From an uncultured bacterium (lineage in GTDB: Bacteria > Bacteroidota > Bacteroidia > Bacteroidales > JACABE01), in assembly GCA_903911455.1 (NCBI GenBank), contig CAIWDQ010000258.1, forward strand, positions 1-9,915: a DNA stretch of 9,915 nt. The letters run 5' to 3'. The notes below the pieces were generated by a model. The model did no database searches, was not told the DNA's origin, and saw only the letters and a list, made by a program, of their open reading frames with translations. Position 1 is the stretch's first letter, and each line of letters starts with the position of its first letter. This document shows, in pieces, positions 1 through 8,371 of the stretch. The translations under genes were made by a program, and so were the position numbers.

Positions 1-3000
1 ACTTAAACCAGATGCATATGTTGCTGTCCAGCTAAATGTACTTGTTGTATTATTCGTTATATATGTCTGCGGATCTACTGTAAATGGAATATGTGAACAT
101 ACACTTGCTGTTGTGGTTGAAGTTCCATTTGGCATGTTTTTTACAATAACCGTTGAAATATATGAACCTCCTGCACAACCATTAGTTGTAGGTGTTATAG
201 TGAAAATTACTGTTTGGTCAGTTCCTGTTACATTTCTTAATGTACCTGATATATTAGCTCCTGAGCCACTTGAACTCATACCGGTTACATTAGAAGTATT
301 ATCTCTTGTCCAGGTATATGTTGTGCTTGTATTTAATCCATTATTCGTAGATAAAGCTATTGTTGTTATCGGTATATTTGAACATAAAGTCTGATTTGTA
401 ATAGAAGCAACTCCAATTGCTTCTGGATTTATTGTTACTGTGAAATCAAACGGAGTTCCTGGGCAACCTGTAGGACCTGAAGGAGTAATATGGTAAACTG
501 CATTTAATGACGCACTAGTTGTATTAGTTAATGATTCTGTAATATTAGCAGTTGTTCCACTATAAATCCCTCCGCTAAGTCCTGCATCATATGTTGCAGT
601 CCAGGTATATATTGTGCTTGGAGTTAAACTTGTGATAGTATATCCAACTGAATTACCTGAGCAAATTGTTTTCGAAGAAGCACTTGTAATTGATGGTGTT
701 GGGTTTACTATTAAAGTAGCTGTAATAGATGACCCCGGGCAATTTGTTGGACTAGTACCTATTGGTGTAATTGTATAAGTAACAGTAATTGGATATGCAG
801 TAGTATTTGTATAAGTAGCACCCGCTAATTGTCCACCGTCAACAATTCCTGTACCACTTTGTGGTTGACTTGTAGTTAATCCTGAAGGATCTGGATAAGT
901 TCTTGTCCAATTAAAAGTAGTTCCGGTAACTGAACTATTTAAAGTTATAGGAGCACTTGAAGCTCCGGTACAAATATTTTGTGTCTGATTTGTTGCTGTA
1001 ACATCTGGTGTTGGTTTAACAATTACATCAACTGTAATTGGGGTTCCGCTACAACTACCAATATTTGGTGTAATAGTATATGTAACAGTTTGATCAGTAG
1101 TAGAAGAATTACTTAAAGTTTGTGCAATAGTACTTCCATTTCCAGAAGAGAAACCACTCACACTAGAACTACTTGAACTTGCTGTCCATGAATAAGTAAC
1201 AGTAGCTCCTGTAATGCTAGTTGACAATGCAATGCTGGTTGTTTGTCCATTACAAATTGGTTGAGAAGTTGGAGTTGCAATTACATTAGGATAAGGATTA
1301 ACCGTAATTACAGGATTTCCACTAACACCAGAACAGCCACCTAAACTAGATGGAGCTGTAACTGATACAGTATATATTGCAGTTTGTGGCCTAAAAGAAG
1401 TATTTACAAATGCATCAGTAATAGTCGGACCTGAAGTAGAAGTATATGTACCATTTGCAAGACTTAAACTACCGGAAAGAGAAGGAGAAGACCTTGTATA
1501 TATAGCATTACTCATAGTTGGAGTTGTAGTTAAAGATAGATTTGCAGTAGTATTTCCATTTATGTCTACACATAAGGTTTCAGCCAAGCCACTTGTAAGA
1601 ATTGGGACAGGATTAACAGTTATAACAACTGGTATAGATTGGCCTATGCATCCACTATAAGTTGGATAAACTGTATAAGTTGCAGTTTGAATTGCAGCAG
1701 TTGTATTTATTAACAGATCTGTTATTCCTAATGTATTACCAGGTGTTGTTCTGTTACTAGCTCCAGTTATACTTCCAACACTTCCAGGTGTAATTATTGG
1801 TGTATCATAATAAAATGTTGTCCCTAAGACAGTTGGAGTAAATGTAATTGAAGTTGTTCCTCCACTACAGAAAGTTTCATCAGTTGATGCAGTTACAGTT
1901 GGAGTAGGATGCACAGTTACAGTCAAATCAGTATTAGTGCCAGAGCAAGTATTGATATAAGGTGTAATGTGATATGTAACTGATTCATCTGAAATAGCTG
2001 AATTGTTTAACACATCAGAAATAGTTGTACCTGACCCATTATGATATCCAGTTATATCAGAACCTGCATTAGCATATGTCCACGAATAAACAGAACCAGG
2101 AGTTGATGAAGAAGGTGAAAAATTTACATTGGTATTATTACAAATTGCAAATGTAGATGAACTTGTAACTACAGGAACCGGGTTTACTACAAGTGTTGCA
2201 GTAATAGGTAATCCAGAACAGAAAGTTGGACTTGGACCAATAGGTGTAATTGTATATGTAACTGTAATCGGTAAATTTGTTGTATTTGTATAAGTAGCAC
2301 CTGCTAATTGTCCCCCAATTGCAAGACCTGAACCACTTGTTGCTTGCGATGTTGTTAAACCTGATGGAGTAGTTCTAGTCCAGTTAAAAGTTGTCCCTAT
2401 AACACTACTGCTAAGAATCATATCTAAACTTGATTCTCCATTGCAGATATTCTGAGTTTTATTTGTAGCTGTAACATCAGGTGTTGGATCAACAGTAAAG
2501 GGAAAACAATCAGAAATAACAGGACCGCAACTGTTACCAGATTGAGTAATTATACAATGGAAAAAATATTTCCCAGGTGTATTGATCAACGGTTTATAAT
2601 GAGATGAAGTGCCGCCTGCACCACTTGAAATAGGAATCCAGATATCAACATATGAGCAAATTAAAGCAGTACCAGAAGATTTAGAACCAATTTCCCATTG
2701 ATAACTATTAGTCCCAACTCCACCTGTTGCATGAGCTGTAAGTTCGGCTATAGTACTAATGTTCTGACACATTTCCTGCTCCCCTGTAGTTGCAGTTATA
2801 GTAACTGTTGGTTCAGGCAAAACATTAACATCAGATGTGTTAGAAATAATGTCAGGGCATGGTGAATTGTTGAGAGTAGTTGAAATAACGCATCTATAAT
2901 AATAATGCCCTATTGACAGTGCAGGTGTATGGTAAGTAGAAGATGTATAAGTGCCTGCAGCCAAACCTGTAGTTGTATATGTTCCTGATGCAAGAGGTGC

Positions 3001-6000
3001 TAATTCCCAACGATAATTATATGTTGTATTAGGTATATTATTTGTAACTCCAACAGATAAGGTAGTTGCCCCCCCCTCACAAAGAGTTGTTCCAGTATTA
3101 GGCTGAACAATTATGCTTGGAACATCAATAGTTATTGAGTTTGATAAAACACCACTACATCCTGTTTGAGAAGATGAAACTTTTACCCAATAATAAGACG
3201 TTTGAGTAAGAGCTGTTGTTGTATAAGTATTAGATGCTAGTGGTGATCCAATAGGTGTAAGTACATTGTTAATTTTTGTAAACCATTGATAAACTAAATC
3301 ACTTGCGTTAGGAGTTCCTCCAGTAGCAGTCACTGATAATGTTGCCTGACTTCCATAACATAAAGTTTGATCAGTAGATAGGTTTGTTATTTTTGGATTA
3401 ACAACTTGAATGTAAGTAATACAAGATGTATAACCACATAATTCAGTAACACGATACCAAATATCTTCGTTTAGTGCTGGTGTTGTATAATTAGTGCCTG
3501 TTACGCCAGGAATAAGAGTCCACGGACCAGAAGCTGAAGTTGTACTATATTCCCATTTTAATGGATATGAAACAGCACCATTTACATCAACATAAGTAAC
3601 TGTTAATGGTTGTTTAAATCCCTGGCAAACTGTTACATTTGAAGGGCAGGTTAATGTTACATCAGGATGTTTTGTTATAGTTATCGCATCTGAAACTGAA
3701 CAACCACCATCAGAAACAACAGTCCATGTCAAATGATAAATACCTGGTAAAATAATATTAGAAACTAAAGCACCCGAACTGTGAATATTATTAAAAGATA
3801 ATTGAGATAAAGTAGATGGAGAAGTATAATCAGCAGGATCCTGGGACCATGTTCCTATATTATTAACTGAAGGTGTATTACCTGCTAAATTAGTTTGAGT
3901 TACATTGCAAAAATCCTGAGGTGGGCCTGCAATGGCTATAGGTGTGGGATAAACTGTTACTTTAACTTCATCAGAAGCAGTACAACCACCATTAGATACA
4001 GTCCAATCGAAGTAATAAACACCCGGTGCAGTTGGAATTTGAGGGCCAGAGGGGTTATTTGGATCTGTGCCCATTATTACACCAGTCCCAAACACTTGAG
4101 TAGTTCCAAGAGTAGGATACGCAAAAGTTATAGGTCCGGGGCCTGTACTAGTACTAATATTCTCAGTCAAGATACCATTTCCAATATCTTTAGTTGCGTT
4201 TAGATTTAAAGCTGCAAACTGGCAAAGATTAATATCTGTACCTGCATTTATTGTAGGCATTTGGTCAATCGTTATCACAACATCATCATGTAAAGAACAA
4301 TTGGAATTAGTAGATGTCCAGGTTAGAGTATAAACTCCAGCTCCAGAGAAAGTAGCTGTAGCATTATAATTAGAAGTGTTATTAAAAGTTACTCCTCCTG
4401 TTCCAGACCAAAGTCCTGAATTTGGACTAACATCGTTTCCCTGTAGAACATAAGTTAGTGATGTTTGACATTGCTCGTGATCCAAACCAGCATTAGGTGT
4501 TACAGGTGGTTGTGTAACATTTATTGTTACTGTTGAAGTATAAGTGCATGATGACAAAGATCCATTAGATATTGTCCATTCGAATACATATGTCCCAGGT
4601 TGTAGACCTGTAACTGTTGTATATGGGTCTATTAATGAAGTAAAATTAGCAGCAGGTGTTGGCCCTGATATTTGAGACCAATTCCCTATACCTATAGTTG
4701 GAACATCAGCATTCATAGTAGTTTGTGTACCGCAAACATTTTGAGTAAGCCCTGCATTTGCGTGAGATGGTTGATCATATAGAAAAACATAAACCTGATC
4801 AGAGTTTGAACACGTTCCATCTGTAATAGTCCATTCAAAAATAAAAGTACCTGTAGTAGTTGTAGTGTAAGTAGCATTTGCCAATGATGCATCGCTAAAA
4901 CTTGCTGATACATCAGGATCAGTTGATGGATAGATGAGTGACCAATGACCTGTACCAATTGCAGGTGTATTACCTGATAGTGAAATTGTATAAGCAAAGG
5001 AATTTGGCTTGCAAATATCTTGATTGCTTCCGGCACTGGCATTTGAAGGTTGACCTGAGATAGTAACATTTACAGTAGCTGGATTGTTTGAGCATCCGAT
5101 AGAATTAGAGACTGAATAAGTAAAAGTATATGTTCCTGTTGCTAAATTTGAAGCAATAGCTATATTTGAAACAGGATTTGTTAGTGTAATTACAGGTTGA
5201 TTTGTAGTAGCTGGATAACCTGGCCAGTATGTTGCCTGCCAATTCCCTGTACTACCTGCATTACCAGTTAATTGAGCTGTTGTAGCATTGCAAAGTGTTT
5301 GACTGCTACCTGCAGTTACAGGTGTTGAAACAGTTACTGTAAGATCTGCTGAATAATCGCCGCATGCTATGCCATTTGTAGTTGTCCATCTGAATATATA
5401 GGTTCCTGTTATTAAATTTGAGACATGAGCATGAGGATCACTATAAGGATCTGAAGTATAATTTGGATTAGTAGTTGAGAAAGCTGGTAAGTTTGGTCCG
5501 CTTACTATGCTCCATGAGCCTGTTCCTACAGTAGGAAGTGTAGCATTTAAGTCTGCTGTAGTACCACATACATTTAAATTTGCACCTACAATAGGAGGAC
5601 TTGGAGGATTACTTAGTATTACAGTAACAGGGGTTGTAAAACTTGGACATACTCCATTATTTACAACCCAATTGAATTGATAAATACCAGCATAGACACC
5701 ACTTACTGTTGTAAGAGGATTATTAGGTAAATCAATTGTGACAATATTCCCTTGTAATTGTTGCCACGTACCACCTACAGAGCCATCATCAGGTGTTCCA
5801 TGCAGTGAAATTACAGCAGGAGAATACCCGCAAAAATAAGTAGCGAAGCCTGAAGTAGCATTTACCGTGTTACCTACAGTAATATTTGCAATAGCTGGGT
5901 ATGACACACAACCACTATTGTTATTAGTAATCTGCCATTGAAATTTATAATTACCTGGTTGAAGATCACTTATCGTAGCATTAGGTATTGTAGGATCATC

Positions 6001-8238
6001 AAAGGTTACAGGTAAATTATAATCTATCTGTGTCCAAAGTCCACTTTCATCCACAGAAGGAACAGTTGCACCTGAGAAAGTATAAGTTGTATTTCCCATT
6101 GGTAAACAATGATCACCACCTGCAACAGGTGTAGCAGGTCCCTGTTCATTGGTAGTTTGAATAAGCACATTAGAAAAATCAGAAGAGCAAGCATTCTGTA
6201 CAGTCCACGTGAAAGTATATAATGTATTTGGATCAAGTCCATTTACTATAGCATTTGGATTATGTAAATCTGAAAATGTGGGACCTGCTGGAAAAACAGT
6301 CCATGTGCCAGTAGCATAGTTATCAGGTACACTTGCTTGCATAATATAAGGGGAACCATAGCATATTGTCTGATCCGAACCAGCATATACACCAGTTGGT
6401 GTAGCATTAGAAACAATTACGAAAGTAGTATTTGAAAATGGAAGGCAAGTTGCACCGTTTGAAATGGTCCATTTAAAACGATAAACTCCAGGGTGAAGAT
6501 TTGATATTAAAGAATTATATAAAGTCGGGTCAGTAATTGTTGCAGGATACCCGGGAGGAGAACTTAGTTGAGTCCAAAACCCAGTTCCTTTTTGAGGAAT
6601 ATTTCCAGCCAGATGAGTATTATCTACATTACAAGCCAGGATTTGAGGAGTACCCGAATTACTGTTAGTTGGCATGTGTGACGTTGTTACACTTACATCA
6701 AAAAATGCACTCGTACAACTTGCTCCAACTCCCGATGCTACCTGAAATCTTATCACGTATGTCCCAACTCCACTAAGGTGATATATATTCTGTATATTAT
6801 ATCCTAATTGCTGATTTGATGTAGCATTGATCCATCCTGTAGGGAAACTGTTTGTATTTGGATAAAGCCAGTTGGTAGGGCCACTTAAAATTCTATATTG
6901 TACATACGAATTATTGTTTGTTGTATAATATATATTAGCAATTGAATCTCCACAAGGAATAAAAGGGGTCCCCATTAACGAAATCGTTGGAGGAGCTATA
7001 AATGTTACAGATGTACTTGATGATGAAGAACAATTTGTTAATATGTTGGTGATAGAATAAGAAAAAGAAAAAGTCCCTGTCGAATTAGCAGGAACAGTTA
7101 CAGTTGTTACTGGAGAGTTTGGATTACTGATAATAGCATTGGGGTTGGTAGTTGTCCAATGTACATGTTCATTAGCTGTAGAAGTATTAGAATTATTGGC
7201 AGCCAGAGGGTCGTTTCCTGTAAGTGTAAAACTTGTACGACCATCACAAAATGTTTGTGCTCCGCCTGCGCTTGCACCTGTAACACCACCAACTGGTGGA
7301 GGGACATTAATTACAACAGTTCCAGAACCACTTGTACATTGACCTGTAACAACCCATCTGTAAGTATATGTTCCCTGAATTAAATTTGAAATATTAGCAG
7401 CATTTGAAGTTGTACTACTAATTGTAGGTATATTTGGACCATTAACTAATGTCCAATGTCCTATTTGACCATTTAATCCGCAACCTCCTGAACTTGCATT
7501 CAAGTTAGTTGAAGTTGTTGTATTATAACAATTACCAAGATTTTGTGTAGTTCCAGCTGAATAAGGTGTAGCTCCTCCTATATTGGTTACATTCATATCA
7601 GCAAACGAATAACAGGAGTTTGTTCCTATTATAGTCCATCTTAAAACTGTAGTACCACATCCATTTTGTCCTAAAGTTATGTTAGTATTATATAGGTTAG
7701 GATTTGCAATAGTTACTCCTGCATTATTTGGTCCAACTACCTGCCATGTTCCTGATTCATTAGCACCTGGAGCACTTCCTGCCAAGGCCTGAGTTAATCC
7801 GGGGCATGAAGTAATATCTGCTCCTACTGTTGAGGTTGTCATAGGATACACTGTTACCTGTACCGAGTCTTTTACCAATGAACCATCCTTACATTTAGCC
7901 CATCTGTAAAAGTTATAGGTAGTCCCTTGTGTATATCCGGTAACTAATGGATTTTGTGCATATGGATTAGCTATATACACAGAAGGTCCATCTTTCTGCG
8001 ACCAATGTATATTTCCACTACTTGCTACCTCCATCAAACCTGCTGATGTTCCAAATAGCTGCATATCTGAGCTTGGACAGATATACTGATCTACTCCCGC
8101 ATTTACTGAACAGTTTTGTGCATTAGCTGTCTGTACAAATGTCATCATTAAAATGAACATCCCAAAGATAAAAGTTAAAAGAAAGTTTCTTCCAATTCTA
8201 ACTTTACTTGCTGCTGTAAAATGTAAAATATTTTTCAT
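1..8238 (-). CDS. Giant secreted multi-module adhesin-like protein (PKD-like/Ig-like repeats), C-terminus beyond window
   Basis: Partial gene: 2746 codons are visible, with no in-frame stop, and the frame is still open at the left edge. The product starts with a signal peptide (residues 1-40). About 29 tandem beta-sandwich modules follow, each with a cysteine after its first strand, at residues 54, 145, 237, 331, 429, 536, 626, 711, 803, 891, 983, 1076, 1169, 1257, 1339, 1444, 1538, 1627, 1720, 1824, 1932, 2033, 2124, 2223, 2329, 2423, 2526, 2619 and 2714. Most modules have a second cysteine near their end, suggesting one disulfide per module. Composition is rich in Thr, Ser, Asn and Gly and very poor in Lys and Glu, as in extracellular Bacteroidota adhesins. 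By family knowledge such proteins usually end in a type IX secretion or gliding-motility C-terminal domain; that end is not visible here. The role as surface adhesin or matrix protein is inferred. An in-frame ATG at 8274 is an alternative start adding 12 residues; an in-frame TAA lies further upstream. I prefer 8238 because MKN plus a basic n-region gives a more typical signal peptide. Confidence 0.93.
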   Translation of the reverse strand, partial: MKNILHFTAASKVRIGRNFLLTFIFGMFILMMTFVQTANAQNCSVNAGVDQYICPSSDMQLFGTSAGLMEVASSGNIHWSQKDGPSVYIANPYAQNPLVTGYTQGTTYNFYRWAKCKDGSLVKDSVQVTVYPMTTSTVGADITSCPGLTQALAGSAPGANESGTWQVVGPNNAGVTIANPNLYNTNITLGQNGCGTTVLRWTIIGTNSCYSFADMNVTNIGGATPYSAGTTQNLGNCYNTTTSTNLNASSGGCGLNGQIGHWTLVNGPNIPTISSTTSNAANISNLIQGTYTYRWVVTGQCTSGSGTVVINVPPPVGGVTGASAGGAQTFCDGRTSFTLTGNDPLAANNSNTSTANEHVHWTTTNPNAIISNPNSPVTTVTVPANSTGTFSFSYSITNILTNCSSSSSTSVTFIAPPTISLMGTPFIPCGDSIANIYYTTNNNSYVQYRILSGPTNWLYPNTNSFPTGWINATSNQQLGYNIQNIYHLSGVGTYVIRFQVASGVGASCTSAFFDVSVTTSHMPTNSNSGTPQILACNVDNTHLAGNIPQKGTGFWTQLSSPPGYPATITDPTLYNSLISNLHPGVYRFKWTISNGATCLPFSNTTFVIVSNATPTGVYAGSDQTICYGSPYIMQASVPDNYATGTWTVFPAGPTFSDLHNPNAIVNGLDPNTLYTFTWTVQNACSSDFSNVLIQTTNEQGPATPVAGGDHCLPMGNTTYTFSGATVPSVDESGLWTQIDYNLPVTFDDPTIPNATISDLQPGNYKFQWQITNNNSGCVSYPAIANITVGNTVNATSGFATYFCGYSPAVISLHGTPDDGSVGGTWQQLQGNIVTIDLPNNPLTTVSGVYAGIYQFNWVVNNGVCPSFTTPVTVILSNPPSPPIVGANLNVCGTTADLNATLPTVGTGSWSIVSGPNLPAFSTTNPNYTSDPYSDPHAHVSNLITGTYIFRWTTTNGIACGDYSADLTVTVSTPVTAGSSQTLCNATTAQLTGNAGSTGNWQATYWPGYPATTNQPVITLTNPVSNIAIASNLATGTYTFTYSVSNSIGCSNNPATVNVTISGQPSNASAGSNQDICKPNSFAYTISLSGNTPAIGTGHWSLIYPSTDPDVSASFSDASLANATYTTTTTGTFIFEWTITDGTCSNSDQVYVFLYDQPSHANAGLTQNVCGTQTTMNADVPTIGIGNWSQISGPTPAANFTSLIDPYTTVTGLQPGTYVFEWTISNGSLSSCTYTSTVTINVTQPPVTPNAGLDHEQCQTSLTYVLQGNDVSPNSGLWSGTGGVTFNNTSNYNATATFSGAGVYTLTWTSTNSNCSLHDDVVITIDQMPTINAGTDINLCQFAALNLNATKDIGNGILTENISTSTGPGPITFAYPTLGTTQVFGTGVIMGTDPNNPSGPQIPTAPGVYYFDWTVSNGGCTASDEVKVTVYPTPIAIAGPPQDFCNVTQTNLAGNTPSVNNIGTWSQDPADYTSPSTLSQLSFNNIHSSGALVSNIILPGIYHLTWTVVSDGGCSVSDAITITKHPDVTLTCPSNVTVCQGFKQPLTVTYVDVNGAVSYPLKWEYSTTSASGPWTLIPGVTGTNYTTPALNEDIWYRVTELCGYTSCITYIQVVNPKITNLSTDQTLCYGSQATLSVTATGGTPNASDLVYQWFTKINNVLTPIGSPLASNTYTTTALTQTSYYWVKVSSSQTGCSGVLSNSITIDVPSIIVQPNTGTTLCEGGATTLSVGVTNNIPNTTYNYRWELAPLASGTYTTTGLAAGTYTSSTYHTPALSIGHYYYRCVISTTLNNSPCPDIISNTSDVNVLPEPTVTITATTGEQEMCQNISTIAELTAHATGGVGTNSYQWEIGSKSSGTALICSYVDIWIPISSGAGGTSSHYKPLINTPGKYFFHCIITQSGNSCGPVISDCFPFTVDPTPDVTATNKTQNICNGESSLDMILSSSVIGTTFNWTRTTPSGLTTSQATSGSGLAIGGQLAGATYTNTTNLPITVTYTITPIGPSPTFCSGLPITATLVVNPVPVVTSSSTFAICNNTNVNFSPSSSTPGSVYSWTYANAGSDITGYHNGSGTTISDVLNNSAISDESVTYHITPYINTCSGTNTDLTVTVHPTPTVTASTDETFCSGGTTSITFTPTVLGTTFYYDTPIITPGSVGSITGASNRTTPGNTLGITDLLINTTAAIQTATYTVYPTYSGCIGQSIPVVITVNPVPILTSGLAETLCVDINGNTTANLSLTTTPTMSNAIYTRSSPSLSGSLSLANGTYTSTSGPTITDAFVNTSFRPQTAIYTVSVTAPSSLGGCSGVSGNPVITVNPYPNVIATPTSQPICNGQTTSIALSTSITGATVTYSWTASSSSSSVSGFSSGNGSTIAQTLSNSSTTDQTVTYTITPNIGSCSGTPITVDVIVKPTPDVTATNQTQNICTGASSAPITLNSSVTGTTFNWTRTYPDPSGLTTSQPQSGTGIVDGGQLAGATYTNTTAYPITVTYTITPIGTSPTNCPGSSITATLIVNPTPSITSASSKTICSGNSVGYTITSLTPSTIYTWTATYDAGLSGGIYSGTTANITESLTNTTSASLNAVYHITPSGPTGCPGTPFDFTVTINPEAIGVASITNQTLCSNIPITTIALSTNNGLNTSTTYTWTRDNTSNVTGMSSSGSGANISGTLRNVTGTDQTVIFTITPTTNGCAGGSYISTVIVKNMPNGTSTTTASVCSHIPFTVDPQTYITNNTTSTFSWTATYASGLS
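700..1014 (-). repeat. Duplicated module copy 2 (residues 2409-2513)
   Basis: Sixth module of block C, the close relative of the module at 2179-2487. The similarity is also visible in the DNA, for example in the segment encoding GGQLAGATYTNTT. It carries two extra residues (Asp-Pro) after NWTRTYP. Four other modules lie between the copies, so the pair arose by a non-adjacent duplication, by gene conversion, or by tandem duplication of a five-module unit followed by unequal divergence. Confidence 0.85.
2179..2487 (-). repeat. Duplicated module copy 1 (residues 1918-2020)
   Basis: First module of block C. Aligned by eye with the sixth module (700-1014), about 79 of 103 residues are identical, with one 2-residue gap. 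Shared stretches include PTPDVTATN, GTTFNWTRT, GGQLAGATYTNTT and PITVTYTITPIG. Other block C modules share only scattered motif residues, so this pair is far closer than the rest of the array. Confidence 0.85.
2488..3666 (-). repeat. Block B: 4 Ig-like modules (residues about 1525-1917)
   Basis: Four modules have first cysteines at 1538, 1627, 1720 and 1824. They follow a different pattern from block A: CxGxxxxLxV, often ATGG, then YQW or YRWE, a central variable loop, a YxTPAL- or YTTTAL-like strand, then a YYxVxV or YYYRC strand ending at a second cysteine. This resembles the bacterial Ig-like domains found next to gliding-motility C-terminal domains in Bacteroidota (Ig_7 type, assignment from memory). 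The third module contains the eight-G tract at its CEGGA motif. The fourth has an insertion with extra cysteines near 1862 and 1893. The block separates two different kinds of PKD-like array. Confidence 0.75.
3069..3076 (-). repeat. G8 homopolymer tract inside the giant gene
   Basis: Eight C on the plus strand, i.e. GAG GGG GGG GCA in the coding strand, encoding E1721-G-G-A1724. The surrounding gene mostly writes glycine as GGA or GGT, so two GGG codons in a row stand out. Losing one G leads to a TAG after about 22 codons; gaining one G leads to a TAA after about 12. Either change would remove the C-terminal part of the protein. The frame is intact on both sides with eight G. Confidence 0.8.
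3667..8106 (-). repeat. Block A: 16 tandem PKD-like modules (residues about 45-1524)
   Basis: Sixteen modules are spaced 82-107 residues apart, measured between their first cysteines (54 to 1444). The typical pattern is AGxxQxxC, then a Leu strand with xGNxP, then GxW or GxGxW followed by SQISGP-like residues, then a GLxxGxYxFxWTxxNGxC motif, and a closing VTVxV strand. W-x-Q-x-S-G-P with L-x-x-G-x-Y-x-F resembles the PKD fold of K319L-like domains; this family match is from memory. Modules 10-14 (residues about 878-1325) are the most regular. Module 5 (about 414-517) lacks the G-x-W and WTxxNG motifs. Modules 2 and 3 carry extra cysteines (194, 209, 253). Module 15 (about 1327-1430) has an enlarged middle without the first tryptophan. 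The modules are clearly homologous but far diverged, so this is an old array. Confidence 0.85.
8119..8238 (-). other. Signal peptide of the giant protein (residues 1-40)
   Basis: The N-terminus has a basic n-region (K13, R15, R18), a hydrophobic stretch of about 16 residues (roughly 20-35, rich in L, F, I and M) and a c-region ending in Ala-Asn-Ala at 38-40. Cleavage is predicted between A40 and Q41, leaving a mature N-terminus of Gln-Asn-Cys. There is no lipobox: the cysteine at 43 is not preceded by L-[AS]-[GA]. This is therefore a Sec/SPI-type signal and not a lipoprotein signal. If translation began at the upstream ATG (8274), the signal peptide would be 52 residues with the same cleavage site. 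Confidence 0.88.
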
Positions 8239-8247
8239 ATAATTTAA

Positions 8248-8258
8248 TATTTGTAATG
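8248..8258. repeat. 11-bp direct repeat, copy near the start codon
   Basis: TATTTGTAATG on the plus strand (CATTACAAATA in the transcript), identical to 8360-8370 and lying 10 bp before the ATG at 8238. In sequence this AT-rich, an 11-bp match may be chance. It could also be a regulator site. Confidence 0.35.
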
Positions 8259-8359
8259 AGTACTTAAGTTCCATAAATTTAAAATAATATTGTATAATGT
8301 TTTTTTAATTCTCTTTTTATAATATACTTTCGATTAATATCCTTAATTTCCTATTGGTT

Positions 8360-8370
8360 TATTTGTAATG
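8360..8370. repeat. 11-bp direct repeat, distal copy
   Basis: Identical to 8248-8258, 112 bp away in the same orientation, and ending one base before the outer arm region of the nested inverted repeat. Confidence 0.35.
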
Positions 8371-8371
8371 T

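Larger units (their letters stand above)
1..2487 (-). repeat. Block C: 8 complete and 1 partial 'NPTPxVT' PKD-like modules (residues 1918-2746 and on)
   Basis: First cysteines are at 1932, 2033, 2124, 2223, 2329, 2423, 2526, 2619 and 2714. Each module begins with [ND]PTPxVT, then TxxxxIC.G, a strand before a TxFxWT or TYxWT motif, a Ser/Gly-rich SGSGxxI stretch, LxNTT, then VTYTITPxxxxCxG and a closing ITVTVNP strand that leads into the next module. This is the pattern of the PKD-like repeat common in large Bacteroidota surface proteins (PKD_5 type, assignment from memory). The ninth module is cut by the left edge, so the array continues outside the window. Confidence 0.85.

Noticed and set aside
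113..394. Open frame on the plus strand encoding a hydrophobic 93-residue peptide
   Set aside because: It lies fully antisense to the giant gene's block C. Its Val/Pro/Thr-rich composition is the reflection of the repeat codons, and it has no family signature.
1..2487. CRISPR-like or satellite repeats in the left part
   Set aside because: The periodicity is about 300 bp, diverged at the DNA level, and follows protein modules; there are no short identical repeats with spacers.
3895..4203. Plus-strand open frame of 102 codons
   Set aside because: Antisense to block A modules 15 and 16, with Cys/Arg/Ser-rich random-looking composition and no start context.
4713..5069. Minus-strand open frame of 118 codons overlapping the giant gene
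   Set aside because: Out of frame with the giant gene, whose own frame is open and shows regular modules here. The Leu/Gln-rich product is a frame shadow; the same holds for 6024-6242 and 7107-7307.
7139..7383. Two overlapping plus-strand open frames
   Set aside because: Antisense shadows of block A modules 3 and 4; they overlap each other in different frames and show no protein features.
1..8238. Possible frameshift or pseudogene, since so long a frame is rare
   Set aside because: Every codon was read from 8238 to 1 without an in-frame stop, and module motifs continue in one frame throughout.
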